Source: an uncultured Bacilli bacterium (GTDB lineage: Bacteria > Bacillota_I > Bacilli_A > RF39 > UBA660). Taken from it: 39,547 nucleotides of DNA. Shown here in pieces: positions 25,439 to 33,801 of the stretch. Position 1 is the first letter of the stretch; each line of letters begins with the position of its first letter. The translations under genes and the position numbers were made by a program. The notes beneath the pieces are model-generated. The model did not search any database, was not told where the DNA came from, and was given only the letters and a program-made list of their open reading frames with translations. Where the stretch lies: the NCBI GenBank assembly GCA_947581765.1, contig CANPVU010000014.1, positions 1-39,547 on the forward strand, written 5' to 3'.

Positions 25439-26947
25439 TTAGTTCTCCTTTGTTAAGGTTTTATTTTCAATGTCATATGTATATTTTATTGTATTATATC
25501 CAGTACTACTAGAATCATTAACTTCAATGATAATCTTGTTATCTAATCTATATGCATTATATCCAAATATTCCCTCTACAGCTTCTTCTTTATAATCAAC
25601 TAAAACATCTATTTCATCTTCTATTATTTTTTCACCCTTATAATCTGTAATTATAAGTTTATCTTCATTACTTATTACTAACAAATCTTTAAAAGCAAAT
25701 ATCATATCATAACCATTTTCAAGTACTTTTTCTTCATTTGAATCAATTAAATAATAAAGTTTACCTTCCTTAACAACATAATAACCATTTTCTGCTAAAT
25801 ATATATTATCATATTTAAAATCAATTACCTGTTCTTCATTAGAATATTTTATAACTCCATATTTACCATCTTTAGATGCAATTATTTTATCTTCTGCTAT
25901 ATTCATACCTCTATCGTATATAGTATTATTGCTAATAAGTGCTAAATCATCATAATCAAATTTTATTTTTGTAACACCTCTAGTATCAATAATTCCATAT
26001 TTTTTTGTATCACTTAATTTAATAATAAATGCGCTTAATTTATCATCCTGTTTTATAGGTATAATTTCTTCTATAGGATCAGTTATTTTTTGTCCAGCCT
26101 GATAATTATATAAATATTTATCTTCACCATCTTCTATTATTGTAATCATATCTTGACAAGAATTATATTCAAAATCCTCTGTCTTATATTGACCACACTT
26201 ATGATAATCACATTCATATATACTAGCTAATTCACCATCAGAATAAAATTTAATTTGATTATTTTCTGAATCATTATCTATATGACATGCTTCTTGATCT
26301 TTAGTTAATATACTTTTTTTTCGGCCATAAACTTCATCAACCGCTTTACCATCAACACTACATTCTGACAAATATACTGTTCCATCTATATTAATAGATA
26401 TGTTTTCACAACTTACTTTATGTTTATCATATTTAACTAAGCTAGAAATCTCACTATAATCATTTATCAATTCATGATCTATTAAATAATCGCTTGCAAC
26501 ATCTTCTATACTTTTAGCATATTCATTTATTATACTTTGATAATCAATAGTTTTTTCTTTTTTTAATTCCTTCTTATCTTTATTAAATAGAATAATAAAA
26601 GCAATACCTATAATAAGGATAATTACAATAACAATTACTATCTTAAATTTATTTCCTTTAGTTATCATAATATCAAAATCATCTGGTGCTAAATCAGAAA
26701 CTGCCTTTTCTAATTCTTTTTTTTCTAAAGACAATTGTAAATCTTCTGCTAATTCCTTATCTTGTTCCTCATCTAATCTTTCCTTAAGCTGTTTATCTAT
26801 ATTTTTTTCTTTCATTTCTTTTATATCTATTTCATGAGTTGGTTCTTTTAAAGATGATTCTAATTTTTCTTCTTCTACTCTTGTACCACATTTTTCACAA
26901 AAAACAGAATCATCTGATAATTTTGTTCCACATTTCCTACAATACAT
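25439..26947 (-). CDS. Zinc-ribbon, single-pass membrane protein with WG-like repeats
   Basis: Protein of 502 residues. The N-terminus is a zinc ribbon (CRKC at 3-6, CEKC at 18-21). A charged Glu/Lys-rich stretch, probably helical, covers about 25-95. A membrane segment (IVIVIVIILIIGIAFIILF) lies at about 103-121, so the zinc ribbon should be inside and the rest outside. The outer part has a cysteine-containing region and then WG-type beta repeats such as KYGIIDTRGVTKIKFDYDD and KYGVIKYSNEEQVIDFKYDN. Such zinc-ribbon/WG proteins are common in gut Firmicutes; function is unknown. The start follows AGAGGTGG. A possible -10 TATAAT lies at 26968-26973 without a clear -35. Confidence 0.75.
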   Translation of the reverse strand: MYCRKCGTKLSDDSVFCEKCGTRVEEEKLESSLKEPTHEIDIKEMKEKNIDKQLKERLDEEQDKELAEDLQLSLEKKELEKAVSDLAPDDFDIMITKGNKFKIVIVIVIILIIGIAFIILFNKDKKELKKEKTIDYQSIINEYAKSIEDVASDYLIDHELINDYSEISSLVKYDKHKVSCENISINIDGTVYLSECSVDGKAVDEVYGRKKSILTKDQEACHIDNDSENNQIKFYSDGELASIYECDYHKCGQYKTEDFEYNSCQDMITIIEDGEDKYLYNYQAGQKITDPIEEIIPIKQDDKLSAFIIKLSDTKKYGIIDTRGVTKIKFDYDDLALISNNTIYDRGMNIAEDKIIASKDGKYGVIKYSNEEQVIDFKYDNIYLAENGYYVVKEGKLYYLIDSNEEKVLENGYDMIFAFKDLLVISNEDKLIITDYKGEKIIEDEIDVLVDYKEEAVEGIFGYNAYRLDNKIIIEVNDSSSTGYNTIKYTYDIENKTLTKEN

Positions 26948-27030
26948 ATAGCCACCTCTAGTATTAATTATAATACAAAATACTTTTTTTTAAAAGCACT
27001 TATTTACTTGTTTATTAAAACACTAATTAA

Positions 27031-27765
27031 TTATTTCCTAACTTTTTTTATAGTAGTATTAATTTTATTATTAATACTCTTTAGCTCTTTATCTATTTTT
27101 CTTTGTATATCTAATAATATTTCTTTGTGATTTCTTATATTTGGAAATGCTTTAATAAGTCTTCTAAAAAACCAATTTTTTTCAAATAAAACTTCTTTTA
27201 CTTTCTTAGTAATTTCAATTGTTCCATCACATTCTATTAACTTCATAGTATTTCTAAACTTAAAAATAATATTAAAAGAAATAACATTATCTATAATATA
27301 CACTACAACTAATATAATACTAATAATTAGTATTATATTTTTTGGAATAATAGTTAATTTACTTATTAAAAATGGATTTACAATATAAAGAATTATAGAA
27401 CCTAAAATACCAAATGGAATCATAGTTTCTAAACAAATTCTTCCATTTATATTGAACTTTTTATTAGAGTAATCCCACCATCTAGCATTAAATATTTTTT
27501 CCATAAAATAACTTGTAAAATATTCAAGTAAAGAACACATTAATATAGCCATAAAAAATAAAATGAAAAAATTATCCATATATCTAGTTAATAAAAATAT
27601 AATTAATAAACATCCATATCCATATATTGGACATATTGGTCCTACTAAAAATCCTCTATTAACTAATTTTTTAGTTTCAAATAATTGGTCTATAACTTCT
27701 AAAACCCAACCTAAAAAAGAATATATAAAAAAAAGTAAAATATATAGACATACATTATATAACAT
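27031..27765 (-). CDS. PF06541-type membrane protein (putative ABC transporter type IV / CmpB-like)
   Basis: Integral membrane protein of 244 residues with about five or six hydrophobic segments. The first 60 residues have the family pattern FFIYSFLGWVLEV, a gap, NRGFLVGPICPIYGYG, as in the family named putative ABC-transporter type IV. No ATPase is encoded nearby and the transport role of the family is not well supported, so the name should be taken as a label. The C-terminal 75 residues are basic and cytoplasmic. It is third in a tight operon, 9 nt below the rhomboid gene, and has a strong AGGAGG site. Confidence 0.82.
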   Translation of the reverse strand: MLYNVCLYILLFFIYSFLGWVLEVIDQLFETKKLVNRGFLVGPICPIYGYGCLLIIFLLTRYMDNFFILFFMAILMCSLLEYFTSYFMEKIFNARWWDYSNKKFNINGRICLETMIPFGILGSIILYIVNPFLISKLTIIPKNIILIISIILVVVYIIDNVISFNIIFKFRNTMKLIECDGTIEITKKVKEVLFEKNWFFRRLIKAFPNIRNHKEILLDIQRKIDKELKSINNKINTTIKKVRK

Positions 27766-27774
27766 ATAAACCTC

Positions 27775-28320
27775 CTATACAGGATAAAATACAAATATAA
27801 TTCCACATAATGCGCCAATAAAATGTGATATATGAGATACATTATCCTTTTTTAATATAACATTTACTATTTCATTAATAACGTAAAATAAGCATACTAA
27901 TATAAGTGTTAATGGAATTTTTCCAGATTCTAAGTTTACAGCAGATGATAAAGTAATTAACATATATACTATTCCACTAGCACCTAATATTCCTTTTTTA
28001 CTAAATATAAAATTAAATATACCTATAATAAGTGATGTTAATAACATCATTTTAAGCAAATTTATTGTACCATATTTTTCTTCAATCATAGGACCAATTA
28101 ATAATATATATAAAAAATTATTTACAAAATGATTCCAATCATTATGTCCTATAGAATGAGTAACTAATCTTACATAAGTAAGTGGATTAATTAAAGAACT
28201 TCTATAACTAGAAAAAAATAAATCATTAGTTTTACCTCTAGATATATAATTTAAAAGAAGTGCTAAAAAAGAAATAAAAAAATAAGTAAGTATTAATATA
28301 GAATTATATTTTATACTCAT
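27775..28320 (-). CDS. Rhomboid family intramembrane serine protease
   Basis: Membrane protease of 181 residues with about six membrane segments. It cuts single-pass membrane proteins within or near the membrane. Key residues are visible: HNDWNHFVNNFLY for the oxyanion asparagine on the second helix, GASG with the nucleophile serine on helix 4, and HISHFIGALCG with the catalytic histidine on helix 6. It has no extra cytoplasmic domain. The gene overlaps the upstream HipA-like gene by 17 nt and is followed 9 nt later by the PF06541 gene. Its substrates are unknown. The single-pass surface proteins at 10-23 kb are one possible set, but only by inference. Confidence 0.9.
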   Translation of the reverse strand: MSIKYNSILILTYFFISFLALLLNYISRGKTNDLFFSSYRSSLINPLTYVRLVTHSIGHNDWNHFVNNFLYILLIGPMIEEKYGTINLLKMMLLTSLIIGIFNFIFSKKGILGASGIVYMLITLSSAVNLESGKIPLTLILVCLFYVINEIVNVILKKDNVSHISHFIGALCGIIFVFYPV

Positions 28321-29140
28321 ATTTTTTTACCTTCTTATATTTATTTAAAATATTATTTATTACTTGTCTATGTGAGTCAAATTTATATATTATTTCATTT
28401 TTTATATTTTGTTGCATACTACTTCCTATTCTTTTTTCTATTTTTTCTATTGTACCTAATATATTTTCACTAGATATAATCCATAATTTTGATTCAATTA
28501 ATTCTATATATCTACTATCACTAATTTCTAAAAATTTAGATAAAAAATGTATTCCTTGATCATTTTCATAATCACTTGAATCTATCCCTAAAGAATAGTA
28601 TCCTTCAAGAGAGCTTAATATACATTCATTATCAAATATTGGTGCTAAAGATATTTTTTTATCATTTTTAATTAATCCATAATTTCCAACATGCCTATCT
28701 GAATTTGATAATAGAGCATCAAATATAAATAAATTAACTATTTTATCCATCAATTGTCTTACAATATTTTGATCATTATACTTTTTACATAATACATACC
28801 AAATATCTTCTAAATTATTTTGATGGTCTTCAATTATATCTGTCATAGGTATATATAAATCATTATTATTCTTTATTTCTTTACTCATCATTCCATAATT
28901 TCCATCAAAAGTAAATATATCATTATAAGTAACATTTACACCATAATCTTTAGCTAAAAATTCAGCTAACATCTCATTATACAATGTATATAAATATTTA
29001 ACATATTTTAAATAATATATATTGTTTTGATACTCAATTATAGCATGTGAACCTAAAAAAGGTTTAATTACTTTTATCTGATTTTCTTTGTATAACAAAT
29101 CTAAATCTACTGCACCAAATTCATCCCTGATAGTATCCAT
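28304..29140 (-). CDS. HipA-like kinase domain protein, without HipB
   Basis: Protein of 278 residues with the C-terminal features of HipA-type Ser/Thr kinases: DALLSNSDRHVGNYGLI (catalytic Asp and metal Asn) and LAPIFDNE (the DN of the activation segment) near residues 140-180. HipA of E. coli phosphorylates GltX. No hipB antitoxin gene lies next to it. Instead it overlaps a rhomboid protease by 17 nt, so it is probably not a classical toxin. The ATG at 29140 is preferred over the GTG at 29149; neither has a Shine-Dalgarno at the usual distance. An AGGAAGG lies above an 8-bp hairpin that could bring it close to the start. Confidence 0.75.
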   Translation of the reverse strand: MDTIRDEFGAVDLDLLYKENQIKVIKPFLGSHAIIEYQNNIYYLKYVKYLYTLYNEMLAEFLAKDYGVNVTYNDIFTFDGNYGMMSKEIKNNNDLYIPMTDIIEDHQNNLEDIWYVLCKKYNDQNIVRQLMDKIVNLFIFDALLSNSDRHVGNYGLIKNDKKISLAPIFDNECILSSLEGYYSLGIDSSDYENDQGIHFLSKFLEISDSRYIELIESKLWIISSENILGTIEKIEKRIGSSMQQNIKNEIIYKFDSHRQVINNILNKYKKVKKYEYKI

Positions 29141-29150
29141 AATACACACA

Positions 29151-29177
29151 TAATCAATTAATAATAAATATTGATTA
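29151..29177 (-). promoter_or_regulatory. Hairpin between ribosome site and start of the HipA-like gene
   Basis: TAATCAAT (29151-29158) and ATTGATTA (29170-29177) form an 8-bp perfect stem with an 11-nt loop. On the mRNA, AGGAAGG lies just upstream and GTG/ATG just downstream, so folding would bring the ribosome site within range of the start. Confidence 0.45.
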
Positions 29178-29199
29178 ATCCTTCCTACTTAACTTTTTT

Positions 29200-29228
29200 A
29201 TTATACACCTCTTATTATATTTATACAA
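29200..29228 (-). promoter_or_regulatory. Promoter of the HipA-like/rhomboid/PF06541 operon
   Basis: Minus strand TTGTAT, 17-bp spacer, TATAAT. The -35 abuts the stop of the gene at 29229. Confidence 0.55.
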
Positions 29229-29861
29229 TTAATCACAATTCATCAAATCATTTATGTTAGAAATAATAAGTTCAACTGATTTATTAATAAATTGCCTTAT
29301 ATTATCAATATTTATTATATATTCTTTTGTTTTTTTTGAATTTTCTATAATAACTCCTGCTTGTTCGACTAATATATAAAGCTTATCTAAAGGTATTTCT
29401 TTAATAATATTATCTATCTTTGGTAATTCTTCATAAAATATTTTTAAATCAAGATTATAATCATTTATAAGTTGTATATTTAAATTAGTATAATCATTAT
29501 ATATATATTTACTAATCATATATTTTGTACATTTTACCTTTGTTCCATCTAACTTTATTATGTAATCATTAAAAATGATATCAGAAATAAAATATTTATA
29601 CCATAAATAATCAGTATATAAATGTATATAATATCCCATTACAAAATCATCATTTAAATACTGTTTATACCTTATTAAGAACCAATCTAAATTTGGTGTA
29701 TCAATACCTACACCTGATAAAAAATGGCTTTTCTTTTTTTCTTCACCAATTAATTTTGATATATCTGGTGCTATAGAGCCTAATAATAACTTTCTATTGT
29801 CTCTATTTAATTTTTTATTTACTTCATTTGCTATTGCTAAATGTATTACTGTAGACGCCAT
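29229..29861 (-). CDS. PF00882-like zinc-dependent phospholipase C family protein
   Basis: Protein of 210 residues. The start ASTVIHLAIANEVNKKL, GSIAPDISK, and FVMGYYIHLYTDYLWYKYF follow the pattern of the zinc-dependent phospholipase C fold (PF00882), with likely metal ligands H7, the D of APD, and H and D of HLYTD. There is no signal peptide, unlike the secreted toxins of that fold, so a cytoplasmic hydrolase of unknown substrate is more likely. The gene starts after GGGTGTGG. Upstream bases 29862-29960 are AT-rich with no clear promoter; the gene may read through from above. Confidence 0.65.
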   Translation of the reverse strand: MASTVIHLAIANEVNKKLNRDNRKLLLGSIAPDISKLIGEEKKKSHFLSGVGIDTPNLDWFLIRYKQYLNDDFVMGYYIHLYTDYLWYKYFISDIIFNDYIIKLDGTKVKCTKYMISKYIYNDYTNLNIQLINDYNLDLKIFYEELPKIDNIIKEIPLDKLYILVEQAGVIIENSKKTKEYIINIDNIRQFINKSVELIISNINDLMNCD

Positions 29862-29963
29862 ATAACCACACCCTTTTTTATATAAATAAATTAAGTAAAA
29901 ATAACCTATTTTTGTATAAGTATTAACAATACCATATATAATAATTATACAATCAATTAAAAC

Positions 29964-29988
29964 AAAAAAAAAGACTAAACTTTTTTTT
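29964..29988. terminator. A-tract/T-tract hairpin
   Basis: AAAAAAAAG (29965-29973), ACTAAA loop, CTTTTTTTT (29980-29988). Symmetrical, so it could end transcription on either strand; on the minus strand it lies below the hydrolase gene ending at 30031. It is low in GC, hence only moderate confidence. Confidence 0.4.
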
Positions 29989-30030
29989 ACAAAATTATAT
30001 GTATATAATATCTACAAAAAAGAAATATTA

Positions 30031-31122
30031 CTATTTAATATTCCTCCACCATTTATCTTTATGTTTATTTAAATAATTACTATTAATAGTTTCTCCTATT
30101 AATGGTGTAATAATATTTATATCGTTATTTTTATTAACCAATAATAATCTTTCTATACAATCATCCCATGCATCATTAGAAAGCGCAAAAGTTGCCCAAT
30201 GAATTGGAATTAAATTATTAGTATGCAAATCTTTTGCTGCATCATAACATTCTTGTGGCAACATATGAATATTTTTTGTTGATAAACTATATTGTCCACA
30301 TTCCATTATAGCTAAATCTATTTTTCCATATTTTTCATATATTTCAGTAAAATGATTTGAATATCCAGTATCCCCACTTTCAAATATCGTATTATATTCA
30401 TTTTTTATTAACCAACTACAACATAAAAATTTATCTTTATCAAATATCTTTCTACCAGAATGATGAACTGCTGGAGTACATATTATTTTTAATGAATCAA
30501 AATTTACTTCTTCCCACCATGCCATATTAATTATTTTAGAGTCACTTATTCCAAATTTAATTAAATGACATTCTACTCCTAGAGGAACAATATATTTTTT
30601 TACCTTACTATCTATTTTTAATATTGTATCATAATCTAAATGGTCATAATGATCATGTGTTATTGCTAATATATCTATAATAGGAAGTTTATCATATTCA
30701 ATTGGTACTTCTACATATCGTTTACTTCCTATAAATTTAAAAGGTGATGCTCTATTACTAAATACTGGATCAAATAATATATTCATATTACATATCTGAA
30801 TCAAGTTAGAAGAATGCCCTAACCAAGTTACACTAAATTCATCACCTTTAAAATTTATATTAAATCTTGCTTTTTTTGTAGGTATAACACCACTTGGTTT
30901 TGCTCCCTTTTTAGATATAGCTCTAACGTATTTTTCTGAATTTTTATTTGGATTAACATAATACTTATTTTGAAATTTTTTTCCATCATAATTTTTATCT
31001 CTTTTTAAATAATTAAGTTTATCTTTCTTTTTAGGGTATCCACCAAAAGGTTTATAAAAAATAGTAAAAAATATTAATAATAAAATAATAAATATAAAAA
31101 TAAATATACTAATCTTAAGCAT
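30031..31122 (-). CDS. MBL-fold hydrolase, NAPE-PLD-like, membrane-anchored
   Basis: Metallo-beta-lactamase-fold protein of 363 residues. A hydrophobic segment at about residues 4-24 anchors it or serves as an uncleaved signal. The metal site is complete: THDHYDHLD (HxHxDH), TPAVHHSGR, ESGDTGYS, and PIHWATF with the last histidine. TWLGHSSNLIQ and the overall order match the N-acylphosphatidylethanolamine phospholipase D-like/UlaG-like branch. Members act on phosphodiesters or lactones of lipids and sugars; the substrate here is unknown. The location facing the membrane fits a lipid substrate. The ATG follows GGAAGGATGG. Confidence 0.82.
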   Translation of the reverse strand: MLKISIFIFIFIILLLIFFTIFYKPFGGYPKKKDKLNYLKRDKNYDGKKFQNKYYVNPNKNSEKYVRAISKKGAKPSGVIPTKKARFNINFKGDEFSVTWLGHSSNLIQICNMNILFDPVFSNRASPFKFIGSKRYVEVPIEYDKLPIIDILAITHDHYDHLDYDTILKIDSKVKKYIVPLGVECHLIKFGISDSKIINMAWWEEVNFDSLKIICTPAVHHSGRKIFDKDKFLCCSWLIKNEYNTIFESGDTGYSNHFTEIYEKYGKIDLAIMECGQYSLSTKNIHMLPQECYDAAKDLHTNNLIPIHWATFALSNDAWDDCIERLLLVNKNNDINIITPLIGETINSNYLNKHKDKWWRNIK

Positions 31123-31212
31123 TATTATTCCATCCTTCCAAGTTTTACTTATTTATATTTTTTACAGTTTAAATAATAAAATACATAATGTTAATAATTA
31201 TTTTAAATAAAG

Positions 31213-31241
31213 AAAAAATGAACAAAATTTTTTGTTCATTT
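31213..31241 (-). terminator. Terminator of the CAP-domain gene
   Basis: AAATGAACA (31216-31224) and TGTTCATTT (31233-31241), 9-bp stem with 8-nt loop, then TTT on the minus strand. It overlaps the stop codon. Confidence 0.7.
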
Positions 31242-32364
31242 AATCACTAAATATTTGTACCCAATAAGTTATACCATTATAAGTATATATACCAACACCT
31301 AATTTGTTAAATTGAGGTCTTACCATATTTTCATAATGTCCTTGAGAATCTTTCCAATCAGAACATGCTTCTTTTGGATTAATCTGACCTTCAGCAAGGT
31401 TTTCACCAACAATTTTAACTTTAATATTAGATTCTGATAATACAGTTGAAAAACTTGTTCCATTTGGTCTAACATGAGCAAATTTATCATAAAGTGCTAT
31501 CTCAATTGCTCTTATATTTGCAACTAAAGATAACTTATCATCTAAAACTAATTTTGAAACACCGGCTTGTTCTCTATAAGTATTAGTATATTTTAATACT
31601 TCATTTGCTTCTGCTTTATTTTTTGAAACCAACTTTGATGCTTGATCTTTTAAATCACTAGTAGTTTTATATTTACTTTTGTCACTTGTTTTATCTACTG
31701 TAGATTTTGAAGTTTTAGAAGTTGATGTTTTAGCAGATTTAACACTATTTTTAACTGGTGTAGTTTTATCTTTTATAACTAATTTTGCAGTTTGAGTAAT
31801 TTTATTATTTGATGAATCACTAGCTATTATACTTATATTATAATTACCTGCTTTATTATATTTTGACATTTCATCACTTGCAAATGATAAATTACAATCT
31901 TTTTTACTATTATCAGTACAGCTTTTAACAAATGATTTTTCATTATATTTATCTCCAACTGTAATAGTTAAATCACTTAATTTTAATTCTGGGTTGACTG
32001 TATCTTTTACATTTAATTTTGTATTATATTTAAGAGTATTTAATCTTATTTCTACTTTATATGTTCCTATATTTGAAATAACATATTCACCTGTTACTTC
32101 TTTTTCGTTTTCATAATATCTAACATCATAATCAAACTCAACATAATCATCAAAATACTCATAAATTTCTGGTAGTTTAGTATTAACTTCAACATCAATA
32201 CTATCTTTTAAAACAATATCAACAACAAAATCTTGTGCCTCTGCTTTTATTTCATTATTTTCAGTAACTAATTGTTGTGTTACACCTTTATTACTTATTC
32301 TAAAACCAACAAATATACCAACAATAAATAATATAACAATACCAATAATACCCTTCTTATTCAT
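31240..32364 (-). CDS. CAP-domain (SCP/YkwD-like) surface protein
   Basis: Exported protein of 374 residues. One membrane segment or uncleaved signal lies at about 4-20. Residues 45-200 hold Ig-like modules (NPELKLSDLTITVGDKY... ASDSSNNKITQTAKLVI, DUF5011-like), then a Ser/Thr/Lys linker, and the C-terminal 120 residues form a CAP domain with KFAHVRPNGTSF, VGENLAEG, and DWKDSQGHYENMV carrying the usual His/Glu cavity residues. Bacterial CAP proteins are secreted and mostly of unknown function. The ATG at 32364 is chosen because GGGGGATG lies 7 nt above it; the ATG at 32370 is inside that site. It is a single-gene unit with its own promoter and terminator. Confidence 0.88.
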   Translation of the reverse strand: MNKKGIIGIVILFIVGIFVGFRISNKGVTQQLVTENNEIKAEAQDFVVDIVLKDSIDVEVNTKLPEIYEYFDDYVEFDYDVRYYENEKEVTGEYVISNIGTYKVEIRLNTLKYNTKLNVKDTVNPELKLSDLTITVGDKYNEKSFVKSCTDNSKKDCNLSFASDEMSKYNKAGNYNISIIASDSSNNKITQTAKLVIKDKTTPVKNSVKSAKTSTSKTSKSTVDKTSDKSKYKTTSDLKDQASKLVSKNKAEANEVLKYTNTYREQAGVSKLVLDDKLSLVANIRAIEIALYDKFAHVRPNGTSFSTVLSESNIKVKIVGENLAEGQINPKEACSDWKDSQGHYENMVRPQFNKLGVGIYTYNGITYWVQIFSD

Positions 32365-32387
32365 ATACATCCCCCATTTGTTAGAAT

Positions 32388-32416
32388 ATTATAGCACATT
32401 TTAAAAAAAATGCAAA
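32388..32416 (-). promoter_or_regulatory. Promoter of the CAP-domain gene
   Basis: Minus strand TTTGCA, 17-bp spacer containing eight T, then TGC and TATAAT (extended -10). Confidence 0.7.
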
Positions 32417-32781
32417 TTATGATATTTCCATTTTACCGTTATATTAAAAGGTTTTATCGCTATTATTTTAAAAATTTTTTTTTAACAATATTTATATTTT
32501 TTTCAGTAAAAGAAATAATCGATTTTTAAATAAGTTATTTATCAAACTTAAACATATTTTATAGTATGATTTATTTATTACTTTGTGTCTCTTTTATAAA
32601 AAAACAAATATATTTTACTAGTAAAATACTAAATACAAATCTTTTAATTATTATTTTTTTTACAGTATGTACACAAAATAATCCTACTCCAACACCAAAG
32701 CACATACATAAACTAATATAACTTTGTTATTTTTATGTTTATTTTAAAGATTTAATAACTACAATATAAATTGTAACTTTA
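32417..32781. other. Non-coding AT-rich stretch
   Basis: No gene that I can support. It contains a perfect 18-bp palindrome TATTTTACTAGTAAAATA at 32611-32628, which could be an operator or a weak terminator, and a small hairpin (TACAAT/ATTGTA) just below the stop of the XRE gene. A 44-codon minus-strand frame (32571-32705) has no ribosome site. Confidence 0.5.
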
Positions 32782-33390
32782 TTATTTAGACACAACTTTT
32801 TTATGCCAATTTTTCTTGTTACATTTAGGACATTTCATCTTTCTTGTTCTATTAATATGTGTTGCAAAAAGTACGCTTTTATAAGTTGGTACATATTTGT
32901 AATGACAATTACCACACTCATAATATCCTGCAATTTGTTCAATTCTTATTGCATAACTAATACCAATAGCAAACGGTATAATTCCTATAATAATTAATAT
33001 TACTCTTAACCAGTCTGGCATATTAATAAATGTTGCTATAAAAATACAAGCAATCATAATAATAGTTACAAATACACCAATAAATACCTCTAGCGCTAAT
33101 AGTTCTTTATCTCTTTGTTCTTTGATTTTGGTCATTTCGAGTAAATTCTCTTCAAGTTTTTTCTCGTTATCCTTCATATCTACAACTTCACCACTAAATA
33201 GATCATTTATAGTAATATCAAGTATCTTACACAAATCAGGCATATTACTTGCATCAGGTAGGCAAATACCATTTTCCCATTTAGATATTGCTCTATCTGT
33301 AATACCAAGCATTTCTGATAATTCACTTTGTGTTATATTTTTTTCTTTCCTTTTTAAACTTATAAATTTACCTATTTTAATTTGATCCAT
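32782..33390 (-). CDS. XRE-type membrane regulator with C-terminal zinc ribbon
   Basis: Protein of 202 residues. Residues 1-62 are a Cro/C1-type helix-turn-helix (IGKFISLKRKEKNITQSEL, ITDRAISKWENG). A coiled stretch (about 72-95) is followed by two membrane segments and a C-terminal zinc ribbon (CGNC and CPKC, 27 residues apart). The layout implies a DNA-binding protein held at the membrane. The start at 33390 follows AAAGGAG; the ATG at 33408 lies above that site. Two TCATGA palindromes flank the probable promoter, so it may control itself. It lies below the DUF2975-type regulator unit, with a terminator between. Confidence 0.82.
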   Translation of the reverse strand: MDQIKIGKFISLKRKEKNITQSELSEMLGITDRAISKWENGICLPDASNMPDLCKILDITINDLFSGEVVDMKDNEKKLEENLLEMTKIKEQRDKELLALEVFIGVFVTIIMIACIFIATFINMPDWLRVILIIIGIIPFAIGISYAIRIEQIAGYYECGNCHYKYVPTYKSVLFATHINRTRKMKCPKCNKKNWHKKVVSK

Positions 33391-33402
33391 ATAGTTTTCT
33401 CC

Positions 33403-33435
33403 TTTCATGAATTAACTATATACTAAATCATGAAA
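33403..33435 (-). promoter_or_regulatory. Possible operator of the XRE gene
   Basis: TTTCATGA (33403-33410) and its inverse TCATGAAA (33428-33435) are 17 bp apart. Each is itself palindromic at its core (TCATGA). The stretch between them has a TATAGT-like -10, and the near copy touches the ribosome site. Confidence 0.35.
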
Positions 33436-33497
33436 AACTAACACGAACTAGAAGTTGAGTTTACTAAATTAGTGTTTATTTTATTGCACATTATACC

Positions 33498-33537
33498 ATA
33501 AAATAGGCAAATCTAAAAACAGATATGCCTATTTTAT
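33498..33537. terminator. Terminator between the two regulator units
   Basis: ATAAAATAGGCA (33498-33509) and TGCCTATTTTAT (33526-33537), 12-bp perfect stem; inner TCT/AGA pairs extend it. The U tract is within the 3' arm on the minus strand. Confidence 0.6.
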
Positions 33538-33546
33538 TTTTAAATT

Positions 33547-33801
33547 CTAACATTGATTTTTAAAAGGATGCTTTAATTTATCTACTATTTCATTACTAAT
33601 GATATTTTTTGAAATATCATATATTTCTGATGCTTTATCTAAACTTATGTCTAATTTAATTACTAATTCACTTATTATTTTATCTTTATTCTTTTTACTT
33701 ATAAAAAAGTTTTTCTCTAATATATCATTAACCAATATTGCTTCACTTTCTGTTAAATTAGTTTTATGAGAAAGTTCATTTAAAAATTCTTTTTTATTCA
33801 T
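33547..33801 (-). CDS. Small helical protein of unknown function
   Basis: Protein of 84 residues, no family recognised with confidence. It reads as two similar helical halves: KEFLNELSHKTNLTESEAILVNDILE and DKIISELVIKLDISLDKASEIYDISK, each with ELxxK then A and a DI. The first half recalls the N-terminal helices of HU-like proteins, but the DNA-binding arm is absent. The start at 33801 follows GGTGATAGAA. It overlaps the upstream XRE/DUF2975 gene by 8 nt, so it is probably made with that regulator and may act on it. Confidence 0.65.
   Translation of the reverse strand: MNKKEFLNELSHKTNLTESEAILVNDILEKNFFISKKNKDKIISELVIKLDISLDKASEIYDISKNIISNEIVDKLKHPFKNQC

Noticed and set aside
28304-29140. Classical hipBA toxin-antitoxin module
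   Set aside because: No hipB-like gene lies beside it; the two XRE genes at 32.8-34.7 kb are in separate units and have membrane domains.
32571-32705. 44-codon minus-strand frame beginning MCFGVGVG
   Set aside because: It has no ribosome site and no terminator, and the composition fits chance in AT-rich DNA; it might be a decayed membrane peptide gene.
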